Notes: a model not told the origin generated them from the sequence alone. A DNA stretch of 64,000 bases from Pseudomonas sp. IB20 (GCF_009707325.1 NZ_CP046103.1:2033810-2097809); one strand, 5' to 3'. Shown: positions 56,342-64,000, numbered from the stretch's first letter. Program-made: numbers and translations.

Positions 56342-57673
56342 ATGACCACGAGCCGCCAAATCCACCTATCGGCGTTCCTGTTGAGCGGCCCCGTGGTGCA
56401 CAGCCACGCCGTGTGGCGCCACCCTGAAACCGTGGGCAATTACCTCGACCCCGACTACTACTCACGCATCGCCAAGGTGGTGGAAGAGGGCCTGTTCGAC
56501 TTCCTGTTCTTCGCCGACCGCCTGGCCGTCGGCGACCAAATGGGCGGCTCCCGTGAGTTCGCCTTGCGCTACGGCGCCCAGGACGCCACGCGCCTGGACC
56601 CGTTGCCGATTCTGTCTTATCTGGTAGGCCAGACCCGCAAGCTGGGCCTGGGCGCGACGCGCTCCACCACCTACTACGAACCGGCACATATCGCCCGCGA
56701 GTTTGCCACCCTCGACCACCTGTCCAAGGGCCGCGCGGCATGGAACATTGTCACCTCGATGAACGACAGCGAAGGGCGCCTGTTCGGTAAGGACAAGCAC
56801 CTGGAACACGACCTGCGCTACGACCGCGCCGATGAGTTTGTGGACGTCGCGCTGAAACTCTGGAACAGCTGGGGCAAGGACGCGCTCAAGCTGGACCGCG
56901 AGCGTGGCGTGCTCGCCGACCCGGCGTTGATTACGTCGGTGCAGCACCACGGCGAGTGGTTCAAGGTTGAAGGGCCGCTGAATATTCCGCGCACGCCCCA
57001 GGGCCGGCCGGTGCTGATCCAGGCGGGTTCGTCCGGGCGCGGTCGGCGGTTTGGTGCGCGCTGGGCCGAAGCGATTTTCACCATTCACCCGCACTTGGCG
57101 GCCATGCGCGCCTTTCGCGATGACGTGCGCGCCCAAGTGGTGCAGCAAGGGCGCGATGCCGACAGCTGCAAGGTGCTGACGGCGGTGATGCCGTTTATTG
57201 GCGGCAGCGAGGCCGAAGCGCGGGCCAAGCGCGACCAGCACAACGCCCTGGCGCGGCCCGAGTTGGGGCTGGTCACACTGGCTTCGCAACTCAATGTGGA
57301 CCTGTCGCCATTCCCGCTGTCGGCCACCTTGGCCCAGATCGCCCAGTCGCCGCTGATCCATGCGGCGGCTGCCGAAAAACTGCTGATGCAAGGCCCGCAA
57401 ACCACTCTGGAACAACTTGGCCGACTGTTCGCCAGCAGCGTGCGCGTGCCACAACTGGTGGGCACCGGGGCGCAGATCGCCGACCAGTTGGCGCAGCTGT
57501 TCGAGCAGGGCGGGTGCGATGGGTTTGTGATTTCACCGGGCTATTTGCCGGGGTCGTTTACCGAATTTGTCGAAAGTGTGATTCCGCATTTGCAGCGCAA
57601 AGGGTTGTTTCGCACCGCGTATGAAGGCTCGACGCTGCGCGAGCATCTGGGGCTGGCCGATCTGCAGGCCTGA
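56342..57673 (+). CDS. FMN-dependent monooxygenase, NtaA/SnaA/DszA family
   Basis: A 443-residue luciferase-like (LLM class) oxygenase that uses FMNH2 from a separate reductase. Seen: VHSHAVWRHPETVGNYLDPDYYSRIAKVVEEGLFDFLFFADRL, GLGATRSTTYYEPAHIAREFATLDHLSKGRAAWNIVTS and VLIQAGSSGRGRRFGARWAEAIF. Relatives open C-S or C-N bonds in sulfones, nitrilotriacetate and dimethyl sulfide. Divergence from the SsuA-like gene points to sulfur scavenging. Its last codons and the downstream DNA are repeated in an imperfect tandem duplication. Confidence 0.92.
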   Translation: MTTSRQIHLSAFLLSGPVVHSHAVWRHPETVGNYLDPDYYSRIAKVVEEGLFDFLFFADRLAVGDQMGGSREFALRYGAQDATRLDPLPILSYLVGQTRKLGLGATRSTTYYEPAHIAREFATLDHLSKGRAAWNIVTSMNDSEGRLFGKDKHLEHDLRYDRADEFVDVALKLWNSWGKDALKLDRERGVLADPALITSVQHHGEWFKVEGPLNIPRTPQGRPVLIQAGSSGRGRRFGARWAEAIFTIHPHLAAMRAFRDDVRAQVVQQGRDADSCKVLTAVMPFIGGSEAEARAKRDQHNALARPELGLVTLASQLNVDLSPFPLSATLAQIAQSPLIHAAAAEKLLMQGPQTTLEQLGRLFASSVRVPQLVGTGAQIADQLAQLFEQGGCDGFVISPGYLPGSFTEFVESVIPHLQRKGLFRTAYEGSTLREHLGLADLQA

Positions 57674-57949
57674 ACCCCCTCTTTGTCGCAAGCGGGGCTG
57701 TTGTCGCAAGCGGGCTTGCCCCGCGTTGGGGCGCGAAGCGGCCCTTAAACCTGACACCGCGCTCTATCAGTAAGCGCGCAGTGGCCTCTATGCCGCTTCG
57801 CCGCTTGGGGCTGGCCGATCTGCAGGCCTGAACCCCCTCTTTGTCGCAAGCGGGGCTGTTGTCGCAAGCGGGCTTGCCCCGCGTTGGGGCGCGAAGCGGC
57901 CCTTAAACCTGACACCGCGCTCTATCAGTAAGCGCGCAGTGGCCTCTAT
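57648..57949. repeat. Tandem duplication, 158-bp period, at the end of the monooxygenase gene
   Basis: 57648-57791 and 57806-57949 are identical by eye over 144 bases, starting TGGGGCTGGCCGATCTGCAG. The unit holds the last eight codons and stop of the monooxygenase, then a GTCGCAAGCGGGCTTGCCCCGCG-type palindromic region. A 14-base GCCGCTTCGCCGCT separates the copies and also follows copy 2 after four extra bases. Copy 1 carries the true gene end. Confidence 0.9.
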
Positions 57950-58019
57950 TGGAGCCGCTTCGCCGCTCAGATGGGTTGGAGCCGGTCAGTGCCGGGCAGT
58001 CCGCGTCAGCGCCTTGACT
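57674..58019. other. Intergenic repeat region
   Basis: No gene. It is filled by the duplicated unit described above, whose GCAAGCGGGCTTGC palindromes resemble common pseudomonad intergenic repeats and may end both converging transcripts. Confidence 0.6.
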
Positions 58020-58562
58020 TCAAACCTGCTCCTCTTCCCGCAACTGCACACTCATATCATCACAGCTCTTTGCCCAGTCGCTGAGCCACTGCGGCATAGC
58101 CGGTGACGCCTCGACCAAGCCCAGCTCCCGCACAAAATCTGCTGGGGGCAGGGTGCCTTTGGCTGAACGAAATAGCCCGCGCATCACCACCACCCCAACC
58201 ACCCGGCCTTTGCTGACGAAACGGTGCTCCATCAGGCTCCACTTGTGGTCCCAACCAAGCATGCGGGTGTGTACCTCAAACGCTTCGAACAGCTTCAGCT
58301 CGCGGCGAAACTTGCCCCAGGTATCGCCCACGATCGGCAGCGCCTTATTACGCAGGGCCACGCGAAACGCGCCGGTGCGCAGTACAAAATCCATCCGCGC
58401 AACGTCCGCCAGCGAGAAATACCGGCCGTTGGTGACATGCCGGTTGATATCCAGGTCCAGCGGCCACACCCGCATGCGCACCACGGTGGTGTCCAGGCCA
58501 TGGGCGGGCTTGCGCCAGGGGCGACGGGACAGCATGAACAGCAATCGAAACCAGAGATTCAT
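58020..58562 (-). CDS. Thioesterase-family (hot-dog fold) protein
   Basis: A 180-residue acyl-CoA thioesterase-like protein. The segment MRVWPLDLDINRHVTNGRYFSLADVARMDFVLR is the 4HBT-type active region with the conserved Asp and N-x-H-x-x-N-x-x-Y. It hydrolyses or binds a thioester in the cytosol; the substrate is unknown. It is divergent from the GlxA-type regulator gene 110 bases away. Confidence 0.85.
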   Translation of the reverse strand: MNLWFRLLFMLSRRPWRKPAHGLDTTVVRMRVWPLDLDINRHVTNGRYFSLADVARMDFVLRTGAFRVALRNKALPIVGDTWGKFRRELKLFEAFEVHTRMLGWDHKWSLMEHRFVSKGRVVGVVVMRGLFRSAKGTLPPADFVRELGLVEASPAMPQWLSDWAKSCDDMSVQLREEEQV

Positions 58563-58671
58563 AAACGCGCCAGGCAGTTGATCAGTGGCAGCACTGTAAG
58601 GGCGTGGAATCGGCTAAGGTAGGTGCGCAAATGACTTATTACATGCGAAAAGCGCAAAGGGGCGCTCCTTT

Positions 58672-59631
58672 ATGCACATTACCTTGCTCCTGGTCGATCA
58701 ATGTTCTGCCGCCAGCACCACCCTGGCGCTGGAGATGCTCAGCGCTGCCAACCTGTTTGCTGACACGCCTCAGTTTGAAATCGTGGTCGCGTCCCTCGAC
58801 GGCCAGGCCGTAGACGCTTGGGGCGGGCAGCGCTTGCAGGTAGCGTGCTCGACCGCGCAGGTCCGCCAGACCGACTTGATCCTGGTCCCCGGCTTTCTGT
58901 TTACCCTCAAACAAGCCTTGCCGACTTTTCCCGCATACGCGCCTTGGTTGCGCGAGCAGCATGCTCAGGGAGCTGTGTTGGCGTCGATGTGCACGGCGGC
59001 GTTTTTGCTGGCGGAGAGCGGCCTGTTGCGCGGCCTGCGCGCCACCACCCACTGGGCGTTTGCTGAGTTGTTCCGACGGCGTTACGCAGACGTGGTCCTG
59101 GAAGACGCGCAGATTCTCTGCGAAGAAAGCCGTGTGATTACGTGCGGTGGCGCCAGTGCGGCGATGGACCTGATGCTGCACCTGATCCGCCGCTTCGGTT
59201 CACCGGAGCTGGCGCATACCTGTGGCAAATATTTGTTGATCGACAACGTGCGTACCGAGCAGTCGGTGTACGCCATGTGGTCGTTGCCCAAGAGCCACGG
59301 CGACGGTGAGATCCTACGGGTGCAGCATTGGCTGGAGCAGCAGTTTGCCCAAGCGCTGGTGATTGATGATGTGGCCCGGCGTTTTGGTTTTGGCGTACGC
59401 AATTTCAAGCGGCGGTTCAAGAAGGCGACTGGCTACACGCCAATCGCCTATGTGCAAACCCTGCGCCTGGAGCGCGCCAAGCAGATGCTCGAGTCGACGC
59501 GCATGACCCTTGAAAGCATCACCTATGCGGTCGGGTATGAAGACAGCAATTCGTTTCGCCGCCTGTTCCAACAACGCGTAGGGATGCTGCCGGCGGCATA
59601 TCGCAAGAAATTCCTCGCCACGTCGTACTGA
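58672..59631 (+). CDS. GlxA-type transcriptional regulator (DJ-1/PfpI + AraC HTH)
   Basis: A 319-residue regulator with an N-terminal DJ-1/PfpI-like domain (ITLLLVDQCSAASTTLALEMLSAANLF, with the elbow segment LASMCTAAFLLAESGLLRG) and a C-terminal AraC HTH (ALVIDDVARRFGFGVRNFKRRFKKATGYTPIAYVQTLRLERAKQML, ITYAVGYEDSNSFRRLF). The family includes ArgR, GbdR and CdhR of P. aeruginosa, which sense arginine or quaternary amines. The divergent thioesterase is a possible target; the ligand is not identifiable. Confidence 0.9.
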   Translation: MHITLLLVDQCSAASTTLALEMLSAANLFADTPQFEIVVASLDGQAVDAWGGQRLQVACSTAQVRQTDLILVPGFLFTLKQALPTFPAYAPWLREQHAQGAVLASMCTAAFLLAESGLLRGLRATTHWAFAELFRRRYADVVLEDAQILCEESRVITCGGASAAMDLMLHLIRRFGSPELAHTCGKYLLIDNVRTEQSVYAMWSLPKSHGDGEILRVQHWLEQQFAQALVIDDVARRFGFGVRNFKRRFKKATGYTPIAYVQTLRLERAKQMLESTRMTLESITYAVGYEDSNSFRRLFQQRVGMLPAAYRKKFLATSY

Positions 59632-59632
59632 T

Positions 59633-60496
59633 TCAACGCCGCAACTGCGCCTCACCTTCGATGCACGCCACCAGAAACTCCATCACCACTTTCACCGATG
59701 GCGAGCGGCGTATATCGGGGTACACCGTCAGCCAGATATCGCGCATCGGCCCGTCGCTGGCTGTCGGCAATCGTGCCAGCAACGGGTCGTGATCGCCTAC
59801 CAGCGTTGGCAATACCACCGCGCCGACATGCGCGCGGGCGGCCATTTGCTGGGTGATCAGGTCGCTGGCGGCAAACACGATCGGGCGTTGGCCGCGCAGT
59901 TGGTGCAGCCACGCCTGTTGCGGCAGGTGATCGCGGCTGTTGTCGTAGGCGATGAATGTCCATTGGCTGGCAGGCAGCGGGTGGAATGCCGGCGCGGCAT
60001 ACAGACCGAAGCGCACCACGCCGACTTTGCGGCGCACCAGTGCCTCTTCGTCGGGGCGCACGGTGCGCAAGGCGATATCGGCTTCGCCCTTGTCCAGCGC
60101 GGCCAGTTGCGTGGAGGGCATTAGCACCAGGTTCAACTGCGGGTAGTCGGCGCGCAGCCTGGCGACGTGGGGCGCGATGCAGTGGTTGGCGATGGACGGC
60201 GGGCAGCTGACCCGCACCGTGCCGGCCAGTTCGATGGAGGCGACCCGTGACAAGCGCAGCACCTCGGTGGCCATCTCGCCCATGCCTGCCGCGACTTGGG
60301 CCAGCGCCAGGCCTTGGGCGGTGAGCGGCCGGCTGCGTGGCAGGCGGTCGACGAGCTTCACGCCCAAGGCCTTTTCCAGGGCGTCGACCCGCCGCCCGAC
60401 GGTGGCGTGTTCCACCTGCAACTCGCGAGCGGCCGCCGACAGCGACTGGGTGCGGGCCAAAACGGTGAAGTAATACAGATCCTGCCAATCGAACAT
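59633..60496 (-). CDS. LysR-family regulator
   Basis: A 287-residue regulator with an N-terminal winged HTH (FDWQDLYYFTVLARTQSLSAAARELQVEHATVGRRVDALEKALGVKLVDR) and a periplasmic-binding-like effector domain. The start at MFDWQDL is fixed by homology; the open frame runs another 193 codons into the divergent gene and is spurious. It faces the quinone oxidoreductase gene across 102 bases and probably controls it. It converges on the GlxA-type gene. Confidence 0.9.
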   Translation of the reverse strand: MFDWQDLYYFTVLARTQSLSAAARELQVEHATVGRRVDALEKALGVKLVDRLPRSRPLTAQGLALAQVAAGMGEMATEVLRLSRVASIELAGTVRVSCPPSIANHCIAPHVARLRADYPQLNLVLMPSTQLAALDKGEADIALRTVRPDEEALVRRKVGVVRFGLYAAPAFHPLPASQWTFIAYDNSRDHLPQQAWLHQLRGQRPIVFAASDLITQQMAARAHVGAVVLPTLVGDHDPLLARLPTASDGPMRDIWLTVYPDIRRSPSVKVVMEFLVACIEGEAQLRR

Positions 60497-60598
60497 CGGG
60501 TTATTTCCGCACAGAGCCTGGGAGATATTCGGGAATTTTCCAACCGAAGAAGTCCTTTTACCATGGCCGCTTCCCAGTGCAAACGGAGTTGTTCCCCG

Positions 60599-61597
60599 AT
60601 GAAAGCCATTACCCTGCAAGCCTACGGCGGTCCCGAAGTCTCCCAATTGCGCCACGACGTTGCCAAACCCCAGGTCACGGCGGGGCATGTGTTGGTCAAA
60701 GTGGCCTGCGCCGGGATCAATTTCATGGACATTCATACGCGCCAAGGCAAGTACGCCAACTCGGCGACGTACCCGGTGCGCCTGCCGTGCACCTTGGGCA
60801 TGGAAGGCGCCGGTGTGGTGGTGGAAGTCGGCCCGGGCGTGAGCCATCTGGCCGTCGGCGACCGCGTGGCCTGGTGCATTGCCTGGGGCGCCTATGCCGA
60901 GTACGCCAATGTGCCCGCCGACAAAATTGCGCAGATTCCCAGCGAGATCAGCTTCGATCAAGCCGCTGCGGCGATGTTCCAGGGCTGCACGGCGCACTAC
61001 CTGATTGACGACGTGGCCCGGTTGCACGCGGGCAGCACCTGCCTGGTGCACGCAGCGTCCGGCAGCATTGGGCAATTACTGGTGCAAATGGCGCGGCGGT
61101 TGGGGGCCACGGTGTTTACCACCGGCAGTACCGAGGAGAAATGTGCGATTGCCCTGCAGCGCGGTGCACACCAGGCCTGGACGTATGACCGGTTTGCCGA
61201 TCAGGTCCTGCAAGCCACAGGCGGGCAAGGGGTGGACGTGGTGTTTGATTCGCTGGGTAAGAACACCTTGCGCGAAAGTTTGCGCGCCTGTCGCACACGT
61301 GGGTTGATCGTTAATTACGGCAACGTGTCCGGCTCGCTGACCGACCTGGACCCGATTGAGTTGGGCGAGGCGGGTTCATTGTTTCTAACCCGGCCCCGGC
61401 TGGCCGATCACATGATCGATGGCGCAACTGTGCAACGGCGCGCCAATGCGGTATTCGCGGCGATGCTGGAGGGATCACTGAGCGTCGCGATCGAGGGCCA
61501 TTACACCCTGGAGACGGTGCAGCATGTCCATGCGCGCATCGAAGCGCGGCAACAGATCGGCAAGGCAGTGCTGTGGGTAGACCGCGACCTGCGCTGA
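60599..61597 (+). CDS. Zinc-independent quinone oxidoreductase (MDR family)
   Basis: A 332-residue NADPH-dependent quinone oxidoreductase of the QOR/zeta-crystallin type. Seen: MKAITLQAYGGPEV, VACAGINFMDIHTRQGKY, LGMEGAGVVVEVGPGV, MFQGCTAHYLIDDVARLHAGSTCLVHAASGSIGQLLVQMARRLGA. There is no catalytic zinc Cys/His pattern. The frame extends upstream into the LysR gene but homology and the CGGAG ribosome site fix this ATG. It reduces quinones or enones in the cytosol and is probably regulated by the divergent LysR protein. Confidence 0.92.
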   Translation: MKAITLQAYGGPEVSQLRHDVAKPQVTAGHVLVKVACAGINFMDIHTRQGKYANSATYPVRLPCTLGMEGAGVVVEVGPGVSHLAVGDRVAWCIAWGAYAEYANVPADKIAQIPSEISFDQAAAAMFQGCTAHYLIDDVARLHAGSTCLVHAASGSIGQLLVQMARRLGATVFTTGSTEEKCAIALQRGAHQAWTYDRFADQVLQATGGQGVDVVFDSLGKNTLRESLRACRTRGLIVNYGNVSGSLTDLDPIELGEAGSLFLTRPRLADHMIDGATVQRRANAVFAAMLEGSLSVAIEGHYTLETVQHVHARIEARQQIGKAVLWVDRDLR

Positions 61598-61607
61598 ATC
61601 CTGGACG

Positions 61608-61634
61608 AAAAAAACCGGCTGATCAGGCCGGTTT
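61608..61634 (-). terminator. Terminator of the 13-residue-repeat gene
   Basis: AAACCGGC and GCCGGTTT form the stem around TGATCAG, followed on the minus strand by seven T. It also lies just after the converging oxidoreductase gene. Confidence 0.82.
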
Positions 61635-61659
61635 GGGGTGCCCCGCGAACACGGCGGGG

Positions 61660-62007
61660 TTATGCGTTGTTGCCTTGCAGACGATCCGCACCGCCTTCAG
61701 CCAGGCCACGTTCTTGCAGACGATCGGCACCGCCTTCGGCCAGGCCACGTTCTTGCAGACGATCGGCACCGCCTTCGGCCAGGCCACGTTCTTGCAGACG
61801 ATCGGCACCGCCTTCGGCCAGGCCACGTTCTTGCAGACGATCGGCACCACCTTCAGCAACACGACGTTCCAGCAGACGGTCAGAACCACCTTCTGCTACG
61901 TGGTTACCTTGCAGGCGATCCGCGCCGCCTTCAGCGACAACCGGGTGAGCAAAAGCGTTTGCAGCGAGTACCGAGAAAGCGAGGCTAAGCAAGAGTTGGC
62001 GTTTCAT
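61660..62007 (-). CDS. Secreted 13-residue tandem-repeat protein
   Basis: A 115-residue protein with a signal peptide (MKRQLLLSLAFSVLAANAFAHP) followed by seven repeats of a 13-residue unit, consensus AEGGADRLQERGL. Repeats 3-6 are nearly identical and three 39-base units agree exactly at the DNA level; the last ends LQGNNA. The repeats are charged, Gly-rich and free of Cys. Function is unknown to me; small exported repeat proteins of this type occur in fluorescent pseudomonads. The start has CACC spacing but a weak ribosome site. Its own terminator follows. Confidence 0.8.
   Translation of the reverse strand: MKRQLLLSLAFSVLAANAFAHPVVAEGGADRLQGNHVAEGGSDRLLERRVAEGGADRLQERGLAEGGADRLQERGLAEGGADRLQERGLAEGGADRLQERGLAEGGADRLQGNNA
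61681..61941. repeat. 39-bp tandem repeat array (7 units) inside the repeat-protein gene
   Basis: Units begin AGACGATCGGCACCGCCTTC; units 2, 3 and 4 appear identical and the outer ones diverge. The period is exactly 13 codons, so copy number can change without loss of frame. Confidence 0.88.
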
Positions 62008-62151
62008 GGTGGTGTGCTCCGAGTGTTCTAGTGGGGTGCCGTTTGGCATGGGTTTGATGGTACGCGTTGGATTTTTTAAGAGAACTTCATTGCGCTGATG
62101 GTGACTATCGATGCCAGCGATAGCCCGTTTTGCGAGCTATCGTGGCGACGG

Positions 62152-62856
62152 TCATGGCATCTGCGGCAGTTCCTGAGGGCGCAGGTCGAATACCAGCACC
62201 TCGGCATTCTCGCCATGGCTCAGGCGGATCTGCCGTTCATTGCGCACCCGGGCGCCGTCGCCTTCCTGCAAGCGCTGGCCGTTGACTTCAACGCTGCCCC
62301 GGGCCACGTGGATGTACACGTGGCGGTCGGGCGGCAGGTCCAGGGTCGCGGTTTCGTCGCCGTTGAACAGCCCGGCATACACCCGTGCATCCTGGCGAAC
62401 ACTCAGTGAGCCTTCGGCGCCGTCCGGCGAGATGATCAACTGCAAGCGCCCACGTTTCTGCGCCACGCTGAAGTGCTCCTGCTGATAGCGTGGCTCGGCG
62501 CCGACCACATTCGGCACAATCCAGATTTGCAGGAAGTGCACGCCCAGGCTCTGGCTGTGGTTGAACTCGCTGTGGGCCACGCCGCTGCCGGCGCTCATCA
62601 GTTGTACATCGCCGGGGCGAATCACCGAACCGGTGCCCAGGGTGTCCTTGTGTTCCAGGGCGCCGTCGAGCACGTAGGAGAAAATCTCCATGTCCCGGTG
62701 CGGGTGCTGGCCGAAGCCTTTACCGGCCGCGACGCGGTCATCGTTGATCACCAACAGGTCGGAAAACCCCTGTTCCTTGGGGTTCCAGTAACTGGCGAAC
62801 GAGAAGGTGTGGAACGACTTCAACCAACCGTGATTGGCGGCGCCGCGTTCCGAGGC
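62152..62856 (-). pseudogene. Pirin-family protein, 5'-truncated
   Basis: A pirin (cupin dioxygenase-like) protein whose body is intact: SFHTFSFASYWNPKEQGFSDLLVINDDRVAAGKGFGQHPHRDMEIFSYVLDGALEHKD, with the metal-binding HPHRD and H-x-E (GVAHSEFNH) motifs. Coding similarity runs upstream of the first usable TTG (62823) through ASERGAANHGWLK and stops abruptly at the TAA of the upstream Rhs gene, in the same frame. The start codon and first few residues of the pirin gene have been removed by the Rhs junction. Translation from the TTG would lack the first strand; expression by read-through or re-initiation is possible. Relatives act as quercetinases or transcription cofactors. Confidence 0.8.
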
Positions 62857-63618
62857 TTATTGAAGGGGGTCGACGTTTGAGCCAGGGCACCCTCCAACCT
62901 TGCAACTTAATCCCAGCGGATCCACCCATCCCGTAGGATTGGGCGCGTACTGGTACGCGTTGATCCCACCCGCCAGCTTCACCGGGTCGGGAGTCAGGTA
63001 ACGACCAATATCTGGATTGTAGTAGCGATGGCGGTTGTAGTGCAGCCCGCTTTCTTGGTCGAAGTATTGGCCTTGGAAGCGCAGCGGGTTGTCGATTTTA
63101 TTGATGTCTAGGCGAGCAATTTCACCGTAGGCGCGGTAGTGCGCGGACCAGACGATTTCGCCGTCAGGTGCCGTGAGTTCTTGCGGGGTGCCAAGGTGGT
63201 CGAGTTGGTAGTGGAAGGGCTGGGTGTCTTTTGGACCAAAGCCTTCCAGCAGTGCCAGCGGACGGAAGCTCTCCGGTTCGTAGATGTAACTGCGATGGCG
63301 ATCTGCGTGATGCTCCGCGATCAGCTTGTCGCCTTGCCAGAAAAACTCCGTGGTTATGTCATCAACGGTTTTGCTGATGCGCCGACCAAACGGGTCATAG
63401 CGGTAGCTGGCGGTTTTGCCGTTGGGCTGAGTGATGCCAATCAACCGATGCTGACAGTCGTAGCGGTACTCGGTGACGAGCTGATGGCCCTTACCGCGCC
63501 TTTGGCGGATGAGGTTGCCAAAGGCGTCATAGTCATAATGATGATCGCCTTGGATCACTAATCGGTTACCCGCAACGATGTCCGGGCCCGGGCGGTCTTG
63601 GTTCAATCCCTTGTGCAT
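62857..63618 (-). CDS. Orphan Rhs core end (displaced Rhs-CT module)
   Basis: A 253-residue frame made of YD-repeat and core-end sequence of an Rhs toxin (YDYDAFGNLIRQRRGKG, YRYDPFGRRISKTVDD, LDHLGTPQELTAPDGEIVWSAHYRAYGE, YNPDIGRYLTPDPVKLAGGINAYQYAPNPTGWVDPLGL). After the DPLGL hinge, where a toxin of 100 or more residues is expected, only about 16 residues remain (SCKVGGCPGSNVDPLQ) before a TAA that abuts pirin coding sequence. The start was set at ATG 63618 because GGAAGGAG lies 11 bases before it; a GTG at 63630 overlaps the upstream stop. It is a displaced, toxin-less fragment, probably not functional except for recombination. Confidence 0.85.
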   Translation of the reverse strand: MHKGLNQDRPGPDIVAGNRLVIQGDHHYDYDAFGNLIRQRRGKGHQLVTEYRYDCQHRLIGITQPNGKTASYRYDPFGRRISKTVDDITTEFFWQGDKLIAEHHADRHRSYIYEPESFRPLALLEGFGPKDTQPFHYQLDHLGTPQELTAPDGEIVWSAHYRAYGEIARLDINKIDNPLRFQGQYFDQESGLHYNRHRYYNPDIGRYLTPDPVKLAGGINAYQYAPNPTGWVDPLGLSCKVGGCPGSNVDPLQ

Positions 63619-63626
63619 TTGTTCGA

Positions 63627-64000
63627 TCACTCCTTCCGTCTATCAACGTCTACGTCGGAATTAAATCGCCAGGTTCCGCCAGCAACAGGTTGAGGGCAGT
63701 CATGCGGAGTACATGCCAAACCCTGCGGATCTACCCATCCCGTAGGGTTGGGCGCGTACTGGTACGCGTTGATCCCGCCCGCCAGCTTCACCGGGTCGGG
63801 CGTGAGGTAGCGACCAATATCTGGATTGTAGTAGCGATGGCGGTTGTAGTGCAGGCCGCTTTCCGGGTCGAAGTATTGGCCCTGGAAACGTAGCGGATTG
63901 TCGATCTTGTTTATGTCGAGGCGGCTGATTTGGCCGTAGGCGCGGTAATGCGCTGACCAGACGATTTCGCCGTTGGGGGCGGTGAGTTCCTGCGGGGTGC
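63627..64000 (-). CDS. Rhs protein C-terminal end (partial at window edge)
   Basis: Reads in from the right edge with the same Rhs core end (TPQELTAPNGEIVWSAHYRAYGQ, YNPDIGRYLTPDPVKLAGGINAYQYAPNPTGWVDPQGL) followed by a variable tail of only about 29 residues (ACTPHDCPQPVAGGTWRFNS, ending DRRKE). This is too short for a typical toxin, and no immunity gene follows before the second core end. The missing N-terminal part lies outside the window. Full-length Rhs proteins deliver C-terminal toxins through type VI secretion. Confidence 0.85.
   Translation of the reverse strand, partial: TPQELTAPNGEIVWSAHYRAYGQISRLDINKIDNPLRFQGQYFDPESGLHYNRHRYYNPDIGRYLTPDPVKLAGGINAYQYAPNPTGWVDPQGLACTPHDCPQPVAGGTWRFNSDVDVDRRKE

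Noticed and set aside
59633..61075. A 480-residue frame extending the LysR gene upstream.
   Set aside because: The upstream 193 codons are antisense to the quinone oxidoreductase gene; LysR homology begins at MFDWQDL.
61681..61941. Regular 39-bp repeats that might be taken for a CRISPR array.
   Set aside because: There are no unique spacers; units are directly adjacent and encode an in-frame 13-residue repeat behind a signal peptide.
62098..62151. Hairpin near CGATAGC/GCTATCG after the pirin gene as a terminator.
   Set aside because: The stem is imperfect and neither strand has a U-run, so it is not listed as a feature.

Overview
The window looks like a chromosomal segment of a Pseudomonas species of the fluorescens group. 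The evidence is the conserved gacA-uvrC-pgsA-tRNA-Gly(GCC) block, a dauBAR D-arginine operon, REP-type palindromes, high-GC coding sequence and many recognisably pseudomonad proteins. It is mostly ordinary core and accessory chromosome with no intact prophage, CRISPR array or transposase gene. The left edge cuts a sensor kinase gene and the right edge cuts an Rhs gene.

Layout. 0-5.8 kb: a BvgS/EvgS-like hybrid kinase, a degenerate receiver protein, an aldo/keto reductase (dkgB) and a TetR regulator. 5.9-12.5 kb: an acyl-CoA operon (enoyl-CoA hydratase/isomerase, acyl-CoA dehydrogenase, ADP-forming acyl-CoA synthetase) that also carries an AruI-like 2-ketoarginine decarboxylase, a 33-residue small ORF and a flavodoxin-fold quinone reductase. 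12.5-14.1 kb: a DAHP synthase preceded by a classical aromatic leader-peptide attenuator and a second Tyr-rich small ORF. 14.2-19.5 kb: nitrilase-superfamily and GNAT genes, two small HTH regulators, then gacA, uvrC, pgsA and tRNA-Gly. 19.8-23.1 kb: a frameshifted lipoprotein nuclease, a membrane protein and an AdeRS-like two-component pair. 23.5-27.1 kb: a basic amino-acid binding protein and dauBAR, which share a candidate DauR operator. 27.3-29.7 kb: small proteins and a glycine-zipper protein with a two-TM partner (candidate toxin/immunity pair). 30-34 kb: a three-subunit molybdenum hydroxylase with cytochrome c. 34.3-39.5 kb: a lipoprotein, a protein that is 39 percent methionine, an XRE-cupin regulator and a TonB receptor. 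39.6-47.6 kb: a sigma-54 activator divergent from a GlpSTPQV-like ABC operon. 47.7-53.2 kb: orphan binding protein, AraC regulator, BASS transporter, pilin-like protein, sotB. 53.6-61.6 kb: transaldolase, sulfonate-type binding protein and flavin monooxygenase, thioesterase, GlxA-type and LysR regulators, quinone oxidoreductase. 61.7-64 kb: a secreted 13-residue-repeat protein, a 5'-truncated pirin gene and two tandem Rhs core ends.

Links between genes. DauA/DauB interconvert D- and L-arginine through 2-ketoarginine, the substrate class of the AruI-like decarboxylase near 10 kb, so D-arginine catabolism may be split between two loci. The sigma-54 activator at 39.6 kb faces six direct TGTTCA hexamers and a -24/-12 promoter in front of the ABC operon and very probably controls it. 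GacA is the post-transcriptional master regulator of this genus.

Most unusual signals: the Met/Cys-rich protein; the two-peptide aromatic leader; the asymmetric ATPase pair of the ABC importer; the glycine-zipper/two-TM pair; the Rhs-pirin fusion junction; and three near-perfect tandem duplications (about 150-167 bp) at gene ends or promoters, plus a burst of single-base deletions in the nuclease gene. The duplications and the deletions could be recent events or assembly artefacts.
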